Assembly: GCA_019246455.1 (NCBI GenBank)
Contig: JAFAQJ010000222.1
Span: 1-26,043 of the forward strand
DNA length: 26,043 bases
Source: Pseudolabrys sp.
GTDB taxonomy: Bacteria; Pseudomonadota; Alphaproteobacteria; Rhizobiales; Xanthobacteraceae
Direction of reading: 5' to 3'
In this document: positions 9,535-16,377 of the stretch, piece by piece
Layout: the number at the start of each line of letters is the position of its first letter
How positions within the stretch are numbered: the stretch's first letter is position 1
Notes under the pieces: generated by a model
Told to the model about the DNA's origin: nothing
What the model saw: only the letters and a program-made list of their open reading frames with translations
Database searches by the model: none
Made by a program: the position numbers and the translations under genes

Positions 9535-10620
9535 CTAGCAGGCGGCCTTCTTTTGCTCGGCTGCCACGCCGCGCTTCACGCCGGCAGAGGCTTTCGGATA
9601 TTTACGATTGACCTCGTTAAGCGACGCGCAAGCCATGTCTTTCTGACCGAGCGCGGCGAGCGACTGCCCAAGCCGCAGGAGAGCGTCTGGCGCCTTGCCC
9701 GAATTCTCGTGATTACGCACCACAATAAGGAAAGAATCGGCGGCGTCCTGGTAGCGTTGACGCTGGAACAGCGTTTCGCCCAGCCAATAGCTCGCGTCAG
9801 GTGTGAGTGCATCGCTGGGATGCTTCTTTAGAAAATCGCGAAAGGCCTGCTCAGCGAGCGCATAATCTTTACGAAGTACGTAACCGTAAGCGAGGTCGTA
9901 CTCGTCTTTGGGTGACTGCGAGGGCGGCAACGTCGCCAGTTGCTGATTGCCTCCAACCATTCGCGGTGGAGCGCCGGATGCGCTATTTGGGTCAGTTCCC
10001 GCCGGCGCGTTCACCGTCGACAAATCGAGTGGCGCTCCTGCGGCGCGTCCGCCCGGCGCACCGACCGGCGCTTCCGGTTCTGCGGCAGTGATCGGATCGC
10101 CGCCGCCTAAAGAGCGCGGAGCGCCCGGGGCATTGGGCTGCTGCGAGGGATCGAACACGTCCGAGCGTTTGCCAGTGGGCGGCGTGACAGGCGGCAGGGC
10201 GGCCGGCGAACCGCGCACGGTGGGAGCAACACCTTGCGGGGCGGCTGCATTCGGCACCGGCATCGTTGTCGGCGCCGGAGCTGCGCCACCTTTCGCGCCC
10301 AATTGCTGGAAACGAAACTCGTTGTCGTCCTGCGCGCGCTTGAAGGCGGCTTCGAGTTGCTGATTGCGATACTGCAACTGCTCGATCATGCCAGTCATCT
10401 GGCGCAGCGTGTTCTCGAGCCTGTCGAGCCGCGCATTGAGATCGGCGTCGTCGCCCGCTTGCGCCTGCTGGCGCTCCTGTTGTTGTTGCTGCGGCTCGCC
10501 GCGGCTGAACAAATTGTCGAACACATTGCCGCGGTTCTGCGCGCTAACTGGCGCAGCCAAGAGCAGAAGCGGCGCGCCAAGCAGCGCCGCGCGGCGCCAG
10601 GAAAACGAAAGATCAATCAT
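9535..10620 (-). CDS. cpoB: Tol-Pal system protein CpoB (YbgF)
   Basis: A 361-residue periplasmic protein that links the Tol-Pal machine with peptidoglycan synthesis during constriction. It starts with a Sec signal peptide (about 1-28, ending PVSAQ). A Gln-rich patch precedes a coiled-coil trimerisation segment (about 57-105, DLNARLDRLENTLRQM onward). A long Pro/Ala/Gly-rich linker (about 110-235) is low in complexity. The C-terminal TPR block (about 238-361) contains DEYDLAYGYVLRKDYALAEQ, YWLGETLFQRQRYQDA and LLRLGQSLAALGQK. The linker is long compared with the E. coli protein. It follows pal after a terminator, so it needs its own promoter in 10621-10712; I could not identify one with confidence. 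Confidence 0.95.
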   Translation of the reverse strand: MIDLSFSWRRAALLGAPLLLLAAPVSAQNRGNVFDNLFSRGEPQQQQQERQQAQAGDDADLNARLDRLENTLRQMTGMIEQLQYRNQQLEAAFKRAQDDNEFRFQQLGAKGGAAPAPTTMPVPNAAAPQGVAPTVRGSPAALPPVTPPTGKRSDVFDPSQQPNAPGAPRSLGGGDPITAAEPEAPVGAPGGRAAGAPLDLSTVNAPAGTDPNSASGAPPRMVGGNQQLATLPPSQSPKDEYDLAYGYVLRKDYALAEQAFRDFLKKHPSDALTPDASYWLGETLFQRQRYQDAADSFLIVVRNHENSGKAPDALLRLGQSLAALGQKDMACASLNEVNRKYPKASAGVKRGVAAEQKKAAC

Positions 10621-10712
10621 GAAAATGCAGCCTGTCCCGTCGGTTGCTCAAGTTAGCATAGGCGCAGCTGCGTCGAAATTGTGACCCTCGGTCATGAAGG
10701 CCCCCAAAAACA

Positions 10713-10735
10713 AAGGCCGGGACGAGCCCGGCCTT
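10713..10735 (-). terminator. Intrinsic terminator downstream of pal
   Basis: Perfect 9-bp stem AAGGCCGGG/CCCGGCCTT with loop ACGAG. Read on the minus strand it is followed by TGTTTTTG. It lies 24 bases after the pal stop and separates tolQRAB-pal from cpoB. Confidence 0.85.
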
Positions 10736-10759
10736 CGTCGCTCCGCGATGCGGATTATG

Positions 10760-11251
10760 TCAGGAGCTGGCGTTGAGGACTGTCACAGCGCGGCGGTTCT
10801 GCGACCAGCAGGAGATATCGTTGCAGACCGCGACCGGGCGTTCCTTGCCGTAAGAGATCGTGCGCATCCGGTTGGCGGCGATGCCGCGCGAAACCAGATA
10901 GTCGCGCACCGACTGGGCACGGCGGGCGCCGAGCGCGATGTTGTATTCGCGCGTGCCGCGCTCGTCGGCGTGGCCTTCGATCGTGAAGGTGTACTGCGAA
11001 TAGTTGTTGAGCCACTGCGCCTGTTTGTCGAGTGTGGCGCGCGACTGCGCCGTCAGGTCAACCTGGTCGGTCTCGAAGAAGACGCGGTCGCCAACGTTGA
11101 CGACGAAGTCTTGCTGGCTGCCGGGCGTTGCCGCAGAACCCATGCTGGCGTTGGCATCTTCGCCGGGCTTGTTGGCGCAGCCCGCGACGGCAAGCGCCGC
11201 TGCGAAGAGAGCCGCGAAACGAACGCCGCGGATGATCTTGGTCTTGGTCAT
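10760..11251 (-). CDS. pal: Peptidoglycan-associated lipoprotein Pal
   Basis: A 163-residue outer-membrane lipoprotein that tethers the outer membrane to peptidoglycan and is moved to the division site by TolQRAB. ATG at 11251 is the start: GGAG lies about 8 bases upstream and the protein begins with a lipoprotein signal peptide with lipobox AVAGC (Cys25). An upstream in-frame start at 11332 would bury this signal. The OmpA-like domain (about 60-160) carries FTIEGHADERGTREYN, the diaminopimelate-binding core, then LGARRAQSVRDYLVSRG and ISYGKERP. The next residue after the lipid-modified Cys is Ala, consistent with outer-membrane sorting. The 183-base gap to tolB contains a 7-bp inverted repeat (11306-11324). 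Confidence 0.98.
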   Translation of the reverse strand: MTKTKIIRGVRFAALFAAALAVAGCANKPGEDANASMGSAATPGSQQDFVVNVGDRVFFETDQVDLTAQSRATLDKQAQWLNNYSQYTFTIEGHADERGTREYNIALGARRAQSVRDYLVSRGIAANRMRTISYGKERPVAVCNDISCWSQNRRAVTVLNASS

Positions 11252-11305
11252 GCCGGTGTCTCCAATACTCACGCGGTTACCGGGTTTATCGTTCGATGTA
11301 GCAGC

Positions 11306-11324
11306 ACGTTCGTTAAGCGAACGT
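11306..11324. promoter_or_regulatory. Inverted repeat upstream of pal
   Basis: Perfect 7-bp arms ACGTTCG and CGAACGT around TTAAG, 55 bases before the pal start in the tolB-pal gap. A minus-strand TTGACG sits at 11328-11333 just upstream. The repeat could be a regulator site for a pal promoter or an RNA hairpin in the tol transcript. Confidence 0.4.
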
Positions 11325-11434
11325 TCCGTCAACCTTGATGAGCCCTTGCGAAAGCCGCAAAAATTGAGCGAACTGCCGAAACGCCGGTTTATGGTTAAAG
11401 GCCGGTGAAAATAAGGCGCAAGTTCCTGCGCGCG

Positions 11435-12769
11435 TTACGACAGCAGCGGCGACCACGCTGGGTCGGAGGCAAGACCGGGCGTCGGCACTTTGAGTTCGTT
11501 ACGTCCGGTGATGTCGACCGTGTAGAGCGAGGGCCCTTGCCCGTTGTCGCGGAAGAACATGACGACGCGACCATTCGGCGCGAAGGTCGGGCCTTCGTTG
11601 TGGTAGCCCTCGGTGAGAATGCGCTCGCCGCTGCCATCCGACTTGATGACGCCGATCGCAAACCGGCCCTGTGCTTGTTTGGTGAAAGCGATGTAGTCGC
11701 CGCGCGGCGACCATACCGGGGTGGCGTAGCGTCCGTCGCCAAAACTGATGCGCTGCGCGCCGCCACCGCTCGACGCCATCACGTAGATCTGCTGCGAGCC
11801 TCCGCGATCCGACTCGAAACAGATGCGCCCGCCGTCAGGTGAATAAGACGGTGCGGTGTCGATCGCAGCGGTGTCCGTGAGGCGCGTCGTCGCCTTGGAG
11901 CGCAAATCCATCACGAACAAGTTCGAGTTGCCGCCCTGCTGGAGGCTCATGATCACGCGCTGGCCATCGGGCGAGAACCGCGGCGCGAAGGTCATGCCAG
12001 GGAAGTTGCCGACGATCTCGCGCTGACCAGTCTCGATATTGAGCAGAAAGACGCGGGGATCGCCCTGCCCGTACGACATGTAGGTCACTTCCTGCGTCGA
12101 CGGATTGAAACGTGGGGTGAGCACGAGGTCATCGCCGCGCGTCAGATAGCGCAGATTGGCGCCGTCCTGGTCCATCAAAGTCAGGCGCTTGACGCGACGG
12201 TCTTTCGGGCCGGTTTCGTCGACATAGACGACTCGGCTGTCGAAATAGCCTTTCTCGCCAGTGAGCTGTTCGTAGATCGCGTCGGAAATAATGTGCGCAA
12301 AGCGCCGCCAGTTGTCCGGGGCCGTGAAGTATTGCTTGCCGTAGAGCTGCTGCCCCGAGAAAACGTCCCACAAGCGGAATTCGGCCTTCAGACGGCCATC
12401 GCCTTGCCGGGTCATTCGACCCGTCACCAAAGCTTGCGCATTGATGACCTTCCAATCGGCAAACCGCGGCACCGTGTCGGTGTTGACGATTTTCTCGATG
12501 AAAGCTGCGGGGTTGATCGGCGCGAACAGTCCACTGCGCTGCAGGTTATTCGAGATGATGCCCGACACACTGTGCGCCATCTCCGCGTCACCCGGCGAAC
12601 CGCCGAGAAACTCCGAGATCGCGATCGGCATCGGCTGGACGTTGCCCTGCGTGATGTCGAGGCGCACGACCGCATTGGCGTAACGCAACGTGGCCCCCGT
12701 AAGCACGCCGGCACCGGCGCCAACCAATAGACGCCGACGAGTGAAGGACAACACGTGCCGATTTGTCAT
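11435..12769 (-). CDS. tolB: Tol-Pal system beta-propeller protein TolB
   Basis: A 444-residue periplasmic protein that binds Pal and controls its release from peptidoglycan when TolA is energised. The N-terminal signal contains [10 protein letters not shown], a twin-arginine-like motif, with a cleavage candidate at YANA-VV. The N-terminal alpha/beta domain (about 40-160) has [11 protein letters not shown], the usual TolB opening, and [10 protein letters not shown] six-bladed propeller follows, with repeated blade motifs such as [57 protein letters not shown] and [13 protein letters not shown]. It starts 15 bases after the tolA stop. Confidence 0.98.
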   Translation of the reverse strand: MTNRHVLSFTRRRLLVGAGAGVLTGATLRYANAVVRLDITQGNVQPMPIAISEFLGGSPGDAEMAHSVSGIISNNLQRSGLFAPINPAAFIEKIVNTDTVPRFADWKVINAQALVTGRMTRQGDGRLKAEFRLWDVFSGQQLYGKQYFTAPDNWRRFAHIISDAIYEQLTGEKGYFDSRVVYVDETGPKDRRVKRLTLMDQDGANLRYLTRGDDLVLTPRFNPSTQEVTYMSYGQGDPRVFLLNIETGQREIVGNFPGMTFAPRFSPDGQRVIMSLQQGGNSNLFVMDLRSKATTRLTDTAAIDTAPSYSPDGGRICFESDRGGSQQIYVMASSGGGAQRISFGDGRYATPVWSPRGDYIAFTKQAQGRFAIGVIKSDGSGERILTEGYHNEGPTFAPNGRVVMFFRDNGQGPSLYTVDITGRNELKVPTPGLASDPAWSPLLS

Positions 12770-12784
12770 TGCGATCTTACCGGA

Positions 12785-13639
12785 TCAACCGCGGAACATG
12801 TCACGCGGGTCAAAGGTGACTTCGATATCTTTCCAGGTGTCGTAGGTTTCACGCCGAAGCATGTCGAACGGTTGCGCGCGAAACACGGCGCGGATCGCGC
12901 TGTCACGGGCTGAGGCGAACAATTGTCCGTCGCCACTGGTCAGCACAGCGGGTGGCGCCGCGAGCTTGCCGTCACGGTTGAGTTGTAGACGGATACGGAT
13001 GACGAACTTTTCCGGATCCTGAATGCCGACCGGGGGATTCCACAACGACATCAGCCGTGCGCGCAATGCGTCGATTTCGGATTGGGATAGCCTCTTATCA
13101 TTGCCCTGTGAGGCGCCGAGTGCCGGGGCCAAGTTCGGGACTTCACCGGTGGCGACGTGACGTTGCGGGTCGCGCTTATCGAGCAGCGCGGCGATCTTGT
13201 CGGCATCAAATTTCGGCTGCGGCTTGTCCAGCTTCTTCGGCGGGACCGGCTTCGGGTCGACCTTGGCCTCCTGCTTCGGCGGTTCTTTCTTGAGCTTTTC
13301 GGCGATTGCGTCGGGCGGCGGCGCAGCCTCAGGCGGCGCTGCAGCGGGCTGCGGCGCGATCTCCTGCTTCTTCTCAACAACCTTCGGCTTCGGCTCCTCG
13401 ATCGGCTTTGGCGGCTCCTCAGCCAGCTTCTCGACCAGTGGCGCGGGCTGTTCCTTCTTTGGAGCATCCTTCTGCCCCTTCATCATTTTGGAAAACTGGT
13501 CGGCGCTCACGAGATCGACCGGAAGCGAATCGACCGGCGTTGCGTCGAGCGCCTTACCCGAGAACGAGATCAACGCCCACAGCAGCACGGCGGCGTGCAA
13601 CGCCACCGAAATCGCCGACGCAATACGCTCGCGGTTCAT
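12785..13639 (-). CDS. tolA: Cell envelope integrity protein TolA (TonB-like)
   Basis: A 284-residue inner-membrane protein that couples the TolQR proton motor to TolB-Pal. One transmembrane anchor lies at about 8-26. A long Pro/Lys/Glu-rich span (about 60-165, full of EEPPKPIEEPKPK-like stretches) replaces the Ala-rich helix of the enterobacterial protein. The C-terminal domain (about 185-284) has LRARLMSLWNPPVG, FVIRIRLQLNRDGKL and ARDSAIRAVFRAQPF, the TolA/TonB C-terminal fold. The start overlaps the tolR stop by 4 bases (ATGA at 13636-13639), so the two are probably translationally coupled. Confidence 0.95.
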   Translation of the reverse strand: MNRERIASAISVALHAAVLLWALISFSGKALDATPVDSLPVDLVSADQFSKMMKGQKDAPKKEQPAPLVEKLAEEPPKPIEEPKPKVVEKKQEIAPQPAAAPPEAAPPPDAIAEKLKKEPPKQEAKVDPKPVPPKKLDKPQPKFDADKIAALLDKRDPQRHVATGEVPNLAPALGASQGNDKRLSQSEIDALRARLMSLWNPPVGIQDPEKFVIRIRLQLNRDGKLAAPPAVLTSGDGQLFASARDSAIRAVFRAQPFDMLRRETYDTWKDIEVTFDPRDMFRG

Positions 13640-14082
13640 GTGCCCTGCTCGTACTCGGTCACCAGCGCGACACGGTGATATCCGGCCGAATTGAGCCGTC
13701 CCATCACACGCATCATCGTGCCGTAATCCACTTTCTTGTCGCCGCGCACGTAAACACGCGCTTCGGTGCCGCCTTGCGCGTCAGCGACGGCCTTGAGCTT
13801 TGGCAACAGGTCCTTCAGTTCAATCGGAGAATTCTGCAGGAACACTTCGCCTTTGTCATTGACCGAGATCGTCAGCGGATCCTTGTCCTGATCGAGCGTC
13901 GTCGCCTGGCTTTGCGGCAGGTCGATCGGCACGCCAACGGTCAGCAACGGGGCCGACACCATGAAGATGATAAGCAGCACCAGCATCACGTCGACCATCG
14001 GCGTAACATTGATGTCCGCCATCACCGCGCGGCGGTGGTGACGGCGCTTTCCGACAATCGGTGTTCCGGCGTTGGCAGCCAT
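13636..14082 (-). CDS. tolR: Biopolymer transporter TolR (ExbD family)
   Basis: A 148-residue single-span inner-membrane protein of the Tol proton motor. The transmembrane segment (about 28-50) follows MADINVTPMVDVMLVLL. Asp31 is the conserved intramembrane acid that carries protons (equivalent to E. coli Asp23). The periplasmic domain (about 55-148) has PIDLPQSQA and VYVRGDKKVDYGTMMRVM, typical of ExbD/TolR. The cytoplasmic head is rich in His and Arg (GKRRHHRRAV), which is unremarkable for the family. It follows tolQ by 14 bases and overlaps tolA by 4. Confidence 0.97.
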   Translation of the reverse strand: MAANAGTPIVGKRRHHRRAVMADINVTPMVDVMLVLLIIFMVSAPLLTVGVPIDLPQSQATTLDQDKDPLTISVNDKGEVFLQNSPIELKDLLPKLKAVADAQGGTEARVYVRGDKKVDYGTMMRVMGRLNSAGYHRVALVTEYEQGT

Positions 14083-14096
14083 ATAGACCCTGCCGC

Positions 14097-14816
14097 TTAT
14101 CCCACTCCGCGTTCATCGATTTGCCGCGACAAGATCGCGGCAAATTCGTCAGCGAACCCCTCGAGGCGCTGGGCCTGCTTGTTCACCTCGGATGCAAACT
14201 TGTTATAGAAAATCGTCGCCGGTATGGCAGCCACCAGACCGATCGCAGTGGCAAACAGCGCTTCGGCGATGCCCGGCGCGACCACCGCCAATGAGGTGTT
14301 TTTCGAGGCCGCAATCGACTGAAAGCTGGTCATGATGCCCCAGACAGTGCCGAACAGCCCGATGAACGGGCCGGCCGAACCGACCGTGGCGAGCACCAGG
14401 AGCCGGCGTTCGAGACGCTCGACCTCGCGCGCGATCGCGACGTCCATCACCTTCTCGATGCGGGTCTGAAGCCCCGCGAACGAACGCGACGTGCTTTCGA
14501 AACTGCGCTTCCACTCCCGCATCGCTCCGACGAAAATTGCCGCCATCGAATGGGCCGGCTTGGCCGAAAGCGAGCGATAGAGTTCTTCGAGCGATTGCCC
14601 CGACCAAAACGCCTGTTCAAAACGGTCCATACCGCGCCTTGTGCGGCCATAGAGGACGAGTTTGTCGATGGCGATCGCCCAGACCCACACTGAACAGCCG
14701 AGCAGCCCCAGCATCACCGCTTTCACGATCCAGTGGGCGTGCCAAAACAGCGTGAAAAGCGAGAGATCCGAGGAAGTGAGCGGCAACACCGACTGTGCCA
14801 TGTCGGCAGGATTCAT
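14097..14816 (-). CDS. tolQ: Tol-Pal proton-channel subunit TolQ (ExbB family)
   Basis: A 239-residue inner-membrane protein that forms the stator pentamer around TolR. ATG at 14816 is favoured by AAGGGA 9 bases upstream; a longer in-frame reading from 14933 adds residues unlike TolQ. Three membrane segments lie at about 29-50, 136-160 and 177-205. The conserved LATVGSAGPFIGLFGTVWGI and PGIAEALFATAIGLVAAIPA segments line the channel. It is the first gene of tolQRAB-pal. The 306 bases upstream (14817-15122) contain no gene and must hold its promoter, because a terminator at 15051-15075 separates it from DUF2852. Confidence 0.97.
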   Translation of the reverse strand: MNPADMAQSVLPLTSSDLSLFTLFWHAHWIVKAVMLGLLGCSVWVWAIAIDKLVLYGRTRRGMDRFEQAFWSGQSLEELYRSLSAKPAHSMAAIFVGAMREWKRSFESTSRSFAGLQTRIEKVMDVAIAREVERLERRLLVLATVGSAGPFIGLFGTVWGIMTSFQSIAASKNTSLAVVAPGIAEALFATAIGLVAAIPATIFYNKFASEVNKQAQRLEGFADEFAAILSRQIDERGVG

Positions 14817-15020
14817 GAGGCACGTTCCCTTCGGCTGTCGGCCACGTCCGTCTAACCGGAGTCGCGTACAAGAGGGCATGCGCCAGAAGCGCTGCCTCCG
14901 CACCGATTGATGATGACTTGCAAAGTCCCACACGTCCGGTGGGGCTCGAAATCATCGCCAAACTTGGCCGAACTAGGGCGCAACACCGGTCGTTGCGGCC
15001 CTAACCAGCGCTGATTGTGG

Positions 15021-15035
15021 TTAAGGATGTGTTAG
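15021..15035. promoter_or_regulatory. CtrA-like box upstream of tolQ
   Basis: TTAA, seven bases, TTAG: one mismatch from the alphaproteobacterial CtrA consensus TTAA-N7-TTAA. It lies about 205 bases upstream of tolQ. Such near matches can occur by chance, so binding is speculative. Confidence 0.25.
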
Positions 15036-15050
15036 CAGTCTTCGCAACGC

Positions 15051-15075
15051 AAAAGGCCGCCCGCGGGGGCGGCCT
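15051..15075 (-). terminator. Intrinsic terminator downstream of DUF2852
   Basis: Perfect 9-bp stem AGGCCGCCC/GGGCGGCCT with loop GCGG. On the minus strand it is followed by only four T residues, so it may be weak. It lies about 48 bases after the DUF2852 stop. Confidence 0.7.
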
Positions 15076-15122
15076 CAAGCCAAGCGTTTCGGGGATCACG
15101 CTCAGGGGCAGAAGGCGTGGGC

Positions 15123-15566
15123 TCAGTTCTGGGGGTGGCTTTCGCCCTCAGGACGATTGCGCCGTTCGGCCATGAACTGGTCGAACTCGGTCTTGTCCTT
15201 GGCAAAGCGGAGCCGGTCGAGAAATTCCCGGAATTCGCGCTGTTCTTCCTCGAGGCGCTTGAGCGTTTCAGCGCGATATTCGTCGAAGGCGCGGTTGCCG
15301 CTCGAGGGACCGTGGCGCCACGGATTGCCACCCCAAGGACTCTCCGGATTGCCGCCCATGCGCGAGCGCACCCAGTCCATCTTGCGCTGGAGGCGCTCCA
15401 TTTTATGTTCCCAGTGTCCGTAATGATGTCCGCAACCCATTCGTCCGCTCCCGATCAGGAAAGCGAGGGTCGCAAGGCCCAGCGGCCACCAGACAACGAA
15501 GCCGGCGATCATCAACGCGATCCAGGCCGGTTTTCCCAACATGTCGAGTTTGGCGGTGATAGGCAT
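15123..15566 (-). CDS. DUF2852 small membrane protein
   Basis: A 147-residue protein of the DUF2852 family, found mainly in Rhizobiales, function unknown. ATG at 15566 gives the family-like start MPITAKLDMLGKPAW; an in-frame start at 15638 would lie across the palindrome. One or two membrane segments occupy about 16-44 (IALMIAGFVVWWPLGL, then ATLAFLIGSG). A His/Trp/Met-rich stretch (about 45-65, CGHHYGHWEHKM) follows. After a Gly/Pro linker comes a charged coiled coil (about 95-140) with GNRAFDEYRAETLKRLEEEQ and FDQFMAERR, the most conserved family block. It sits downstream of a TetR gene, with a perfect AT-rich palindrome just ahead of the start, so regulated expression is likely. Confidence 0.9.
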   Translation of the reverse strand: MPITAKLDMLGKPAWIALMIAGFVVWWPLGLATLAFLIGSGRMGCGHHYGHWEHKMERLQRKMDWVRSRMGGNPESPWGGNPWRHGPSSGNRAFDEYRAETLKRLEEEQREFREFLDRLRFAKDKTEFDQFMAERRNRPEGESHPQN

Positions 15567-15584
15567 GGCAAGCCTCACTGTGTG

Positions 15585-15604
15585 AATGTTAATAACATTA
15601 ACAT
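15585..15604. promoter_or_regulatory. AT-rich nested palindrome upstream of DUF2852
   Basis: AATGTTA-A-TAACATT (15585-15599) is a perfect 7-bp dyad. An overlapping dyad ATGTTAAT-AAC-ATTAACAT (15586-15604) has perfect 8-bp arms. It lies 19-38 bases before the DUF2852 start in a GC-rich genome, a strong candidate for a repressor site. Confidence 0.6.
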
Positions 15605-15693
15605 ACGGCGAGCACCCCGGAGCGTCAAGAGGCACCAATGATGATTTCCACCGACGTGGGAGCGGAGCTTTCAGTTCGCCAGTAGTGGCTGCT

Positions 15694-16329
15694 TCAGTCC
15701 TTAGTCGCGCCGAGGCCGCGCAGATAAACGAGCACGCCGGCTTCGAGCAATTCTTCGGGCGACATCGGCAGTGCGCGGCGCGCGGCGTCGCCGCGGCCGA
15801 ACAAGGAGGCGACGCCGTGCGACAGCGCCCAGATATGCAGCGCCATCATCAGCACCGGCGGCCGTGACTTCGCCGGCATCTGCGCGATCAATGCGTCGGA
15901 TGCCGAGCGCAACACCGTGAACGCGCGCTCGCTCGCCGCCAGCAACTCGGAACTGCTGTCGAGCGGAATGCCGGCTTCGAACATCGCCGAGTAGTAGGCC
16001 GGCTCGGTGCGCGCGAACGCAAGGTACGCCTTGCCGAGTTCTTCGAACGCGCGTTGTGGCGTGGGCCGTCCGTCGTTCCATGCGGTCGACAACATCGCGC
16101 CGAAACGTTCGAAGCCCTGCAGCGCGACGTTCGACAGTAGCTCGTCGCGATCGCGAAAATGACGGTACGGCGCCGCGGGCGACACGCCAGCCCAACGCGC
16201 CGCTTCAGCGAATGTCACGCCCGCCGGACCCTTCTCGGCAATGAGTTCGAGCGCGGCGCGCATCAAGGCTTCCTTGAGGTTGCCATGATGATAGCCGCGC
16301 GGTCCCCGACTGTTCTTTGACCAGCGCAT
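15694..16329 (-). CDS. TetR/AcrR-family regulator (YHHGNLKEAL subgroup)
   Basis: A 211-residue repressor-type regulator. The N-terminal helix-turn-helix domain (about 14-65) has the subgroup signature RGYHHGNLKEALMRAALELI, then GVTFAEAARWAGVS and AAPYRHFRDRDELLSNVA. The C-terminal ligand domain has AYLAFARTEPAYYSAMFEAG and MALHIWALSHGVASLFGRG, the pattern of the WHG-type TetR C-terminal domain. The ATG at 16329 lies within a perfect 9-bp-arm palindrome (16327-16347), so binding there would block both transcription and access to the start. No Shine-Dalgarno sequence precedes it. It follows ogt by 48 bases and precedes DUF2852 by 127. Confidence 0.92.
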   Translation of the reverse strand: MRWSKNSRGPRGYHHGNLKEALMRAALELIAEKGPAGVTFAEAARWAGVSPAAPYRHFRDRDELLSNVALQGFERFGAMLSTAWNDGRPTPQRAFEELGKAYLAFARTEPAYYSAMFEAGIPLDSSSELLAASERAFTVLRSASDALIAQMPAKSRPPVLMMALHIWALSHGVASLFGRGDAARRALPMSPEELLEAGVLVYLRGLGATKD

Positions 16330-16347
16330 GTAAAGGGTCTTTACATG
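16327..16347. promoter_or_regulatory. Perfect palindrome over the tetR start codon (candidate operator)
   Basis: Arms CATGTAAAG and CTTTACATG around GGT: perfect 9-bp symmetry including the tetR ATG. Read on the minus strand the first arm also contains ATGTAA, a start codon directly followed by a stop. Autoregulation by the encoded TetR protein is the simplest reading. Confidence 0.65.
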
Positions 16348-16364
16348 ACGCCGCGAGCGGCGTC
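16347..16364. repeat. Hairpin GACGCCG-CGAG-CGGCGTC next to the operator
   Basis: Perfect 7-bp arms with a 4-base loop, sharing one base with the neighbouring palindrome, 13 bases after the ogt stop. Without a T run it is not a standard terminator; it might slow or protect the ogt transcript end. Confidence 0.5.
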
Positions 16365-16377
16365 GATGGCGTCCCGA

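Larger units (their letters stand above)
14817..15122. other. Intergenic region ahead of tolQ
   Basis: A 306-base region without a supported gene. It holds the DUF2852 terminator (15051-15075), a CtrA-like TTAA-N7-TTAG sequence (15021-15035) and a 6-bp dyad TAACCA/TGGTTA (15002-15023). I could not place a convincing -35/-10 pair. The ribosome site for tolQ is at its left end. Confidence 0.6.

Noticed and set aside
10663..10672. Palindrome CGCAGCTGCG upstream of cpoB
   Set aside because: A 10-base GC-rich palindrome without spacer is expected by chance at this base composition, and no promoter could be aligned to it.
13306..14208. A 300-codon plus-strand frame across tolA-tolR
   Set aside because: It spans the boundary of two certain genes on the other strand and is compositionally a shadow.
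15585..15604. CtrA box reading of the TTAA-N5-TTAA in the DUF2852 palindrome
   Set aside because: The spacing is 5, not 7, and the perfect dyads explain the sequence better.
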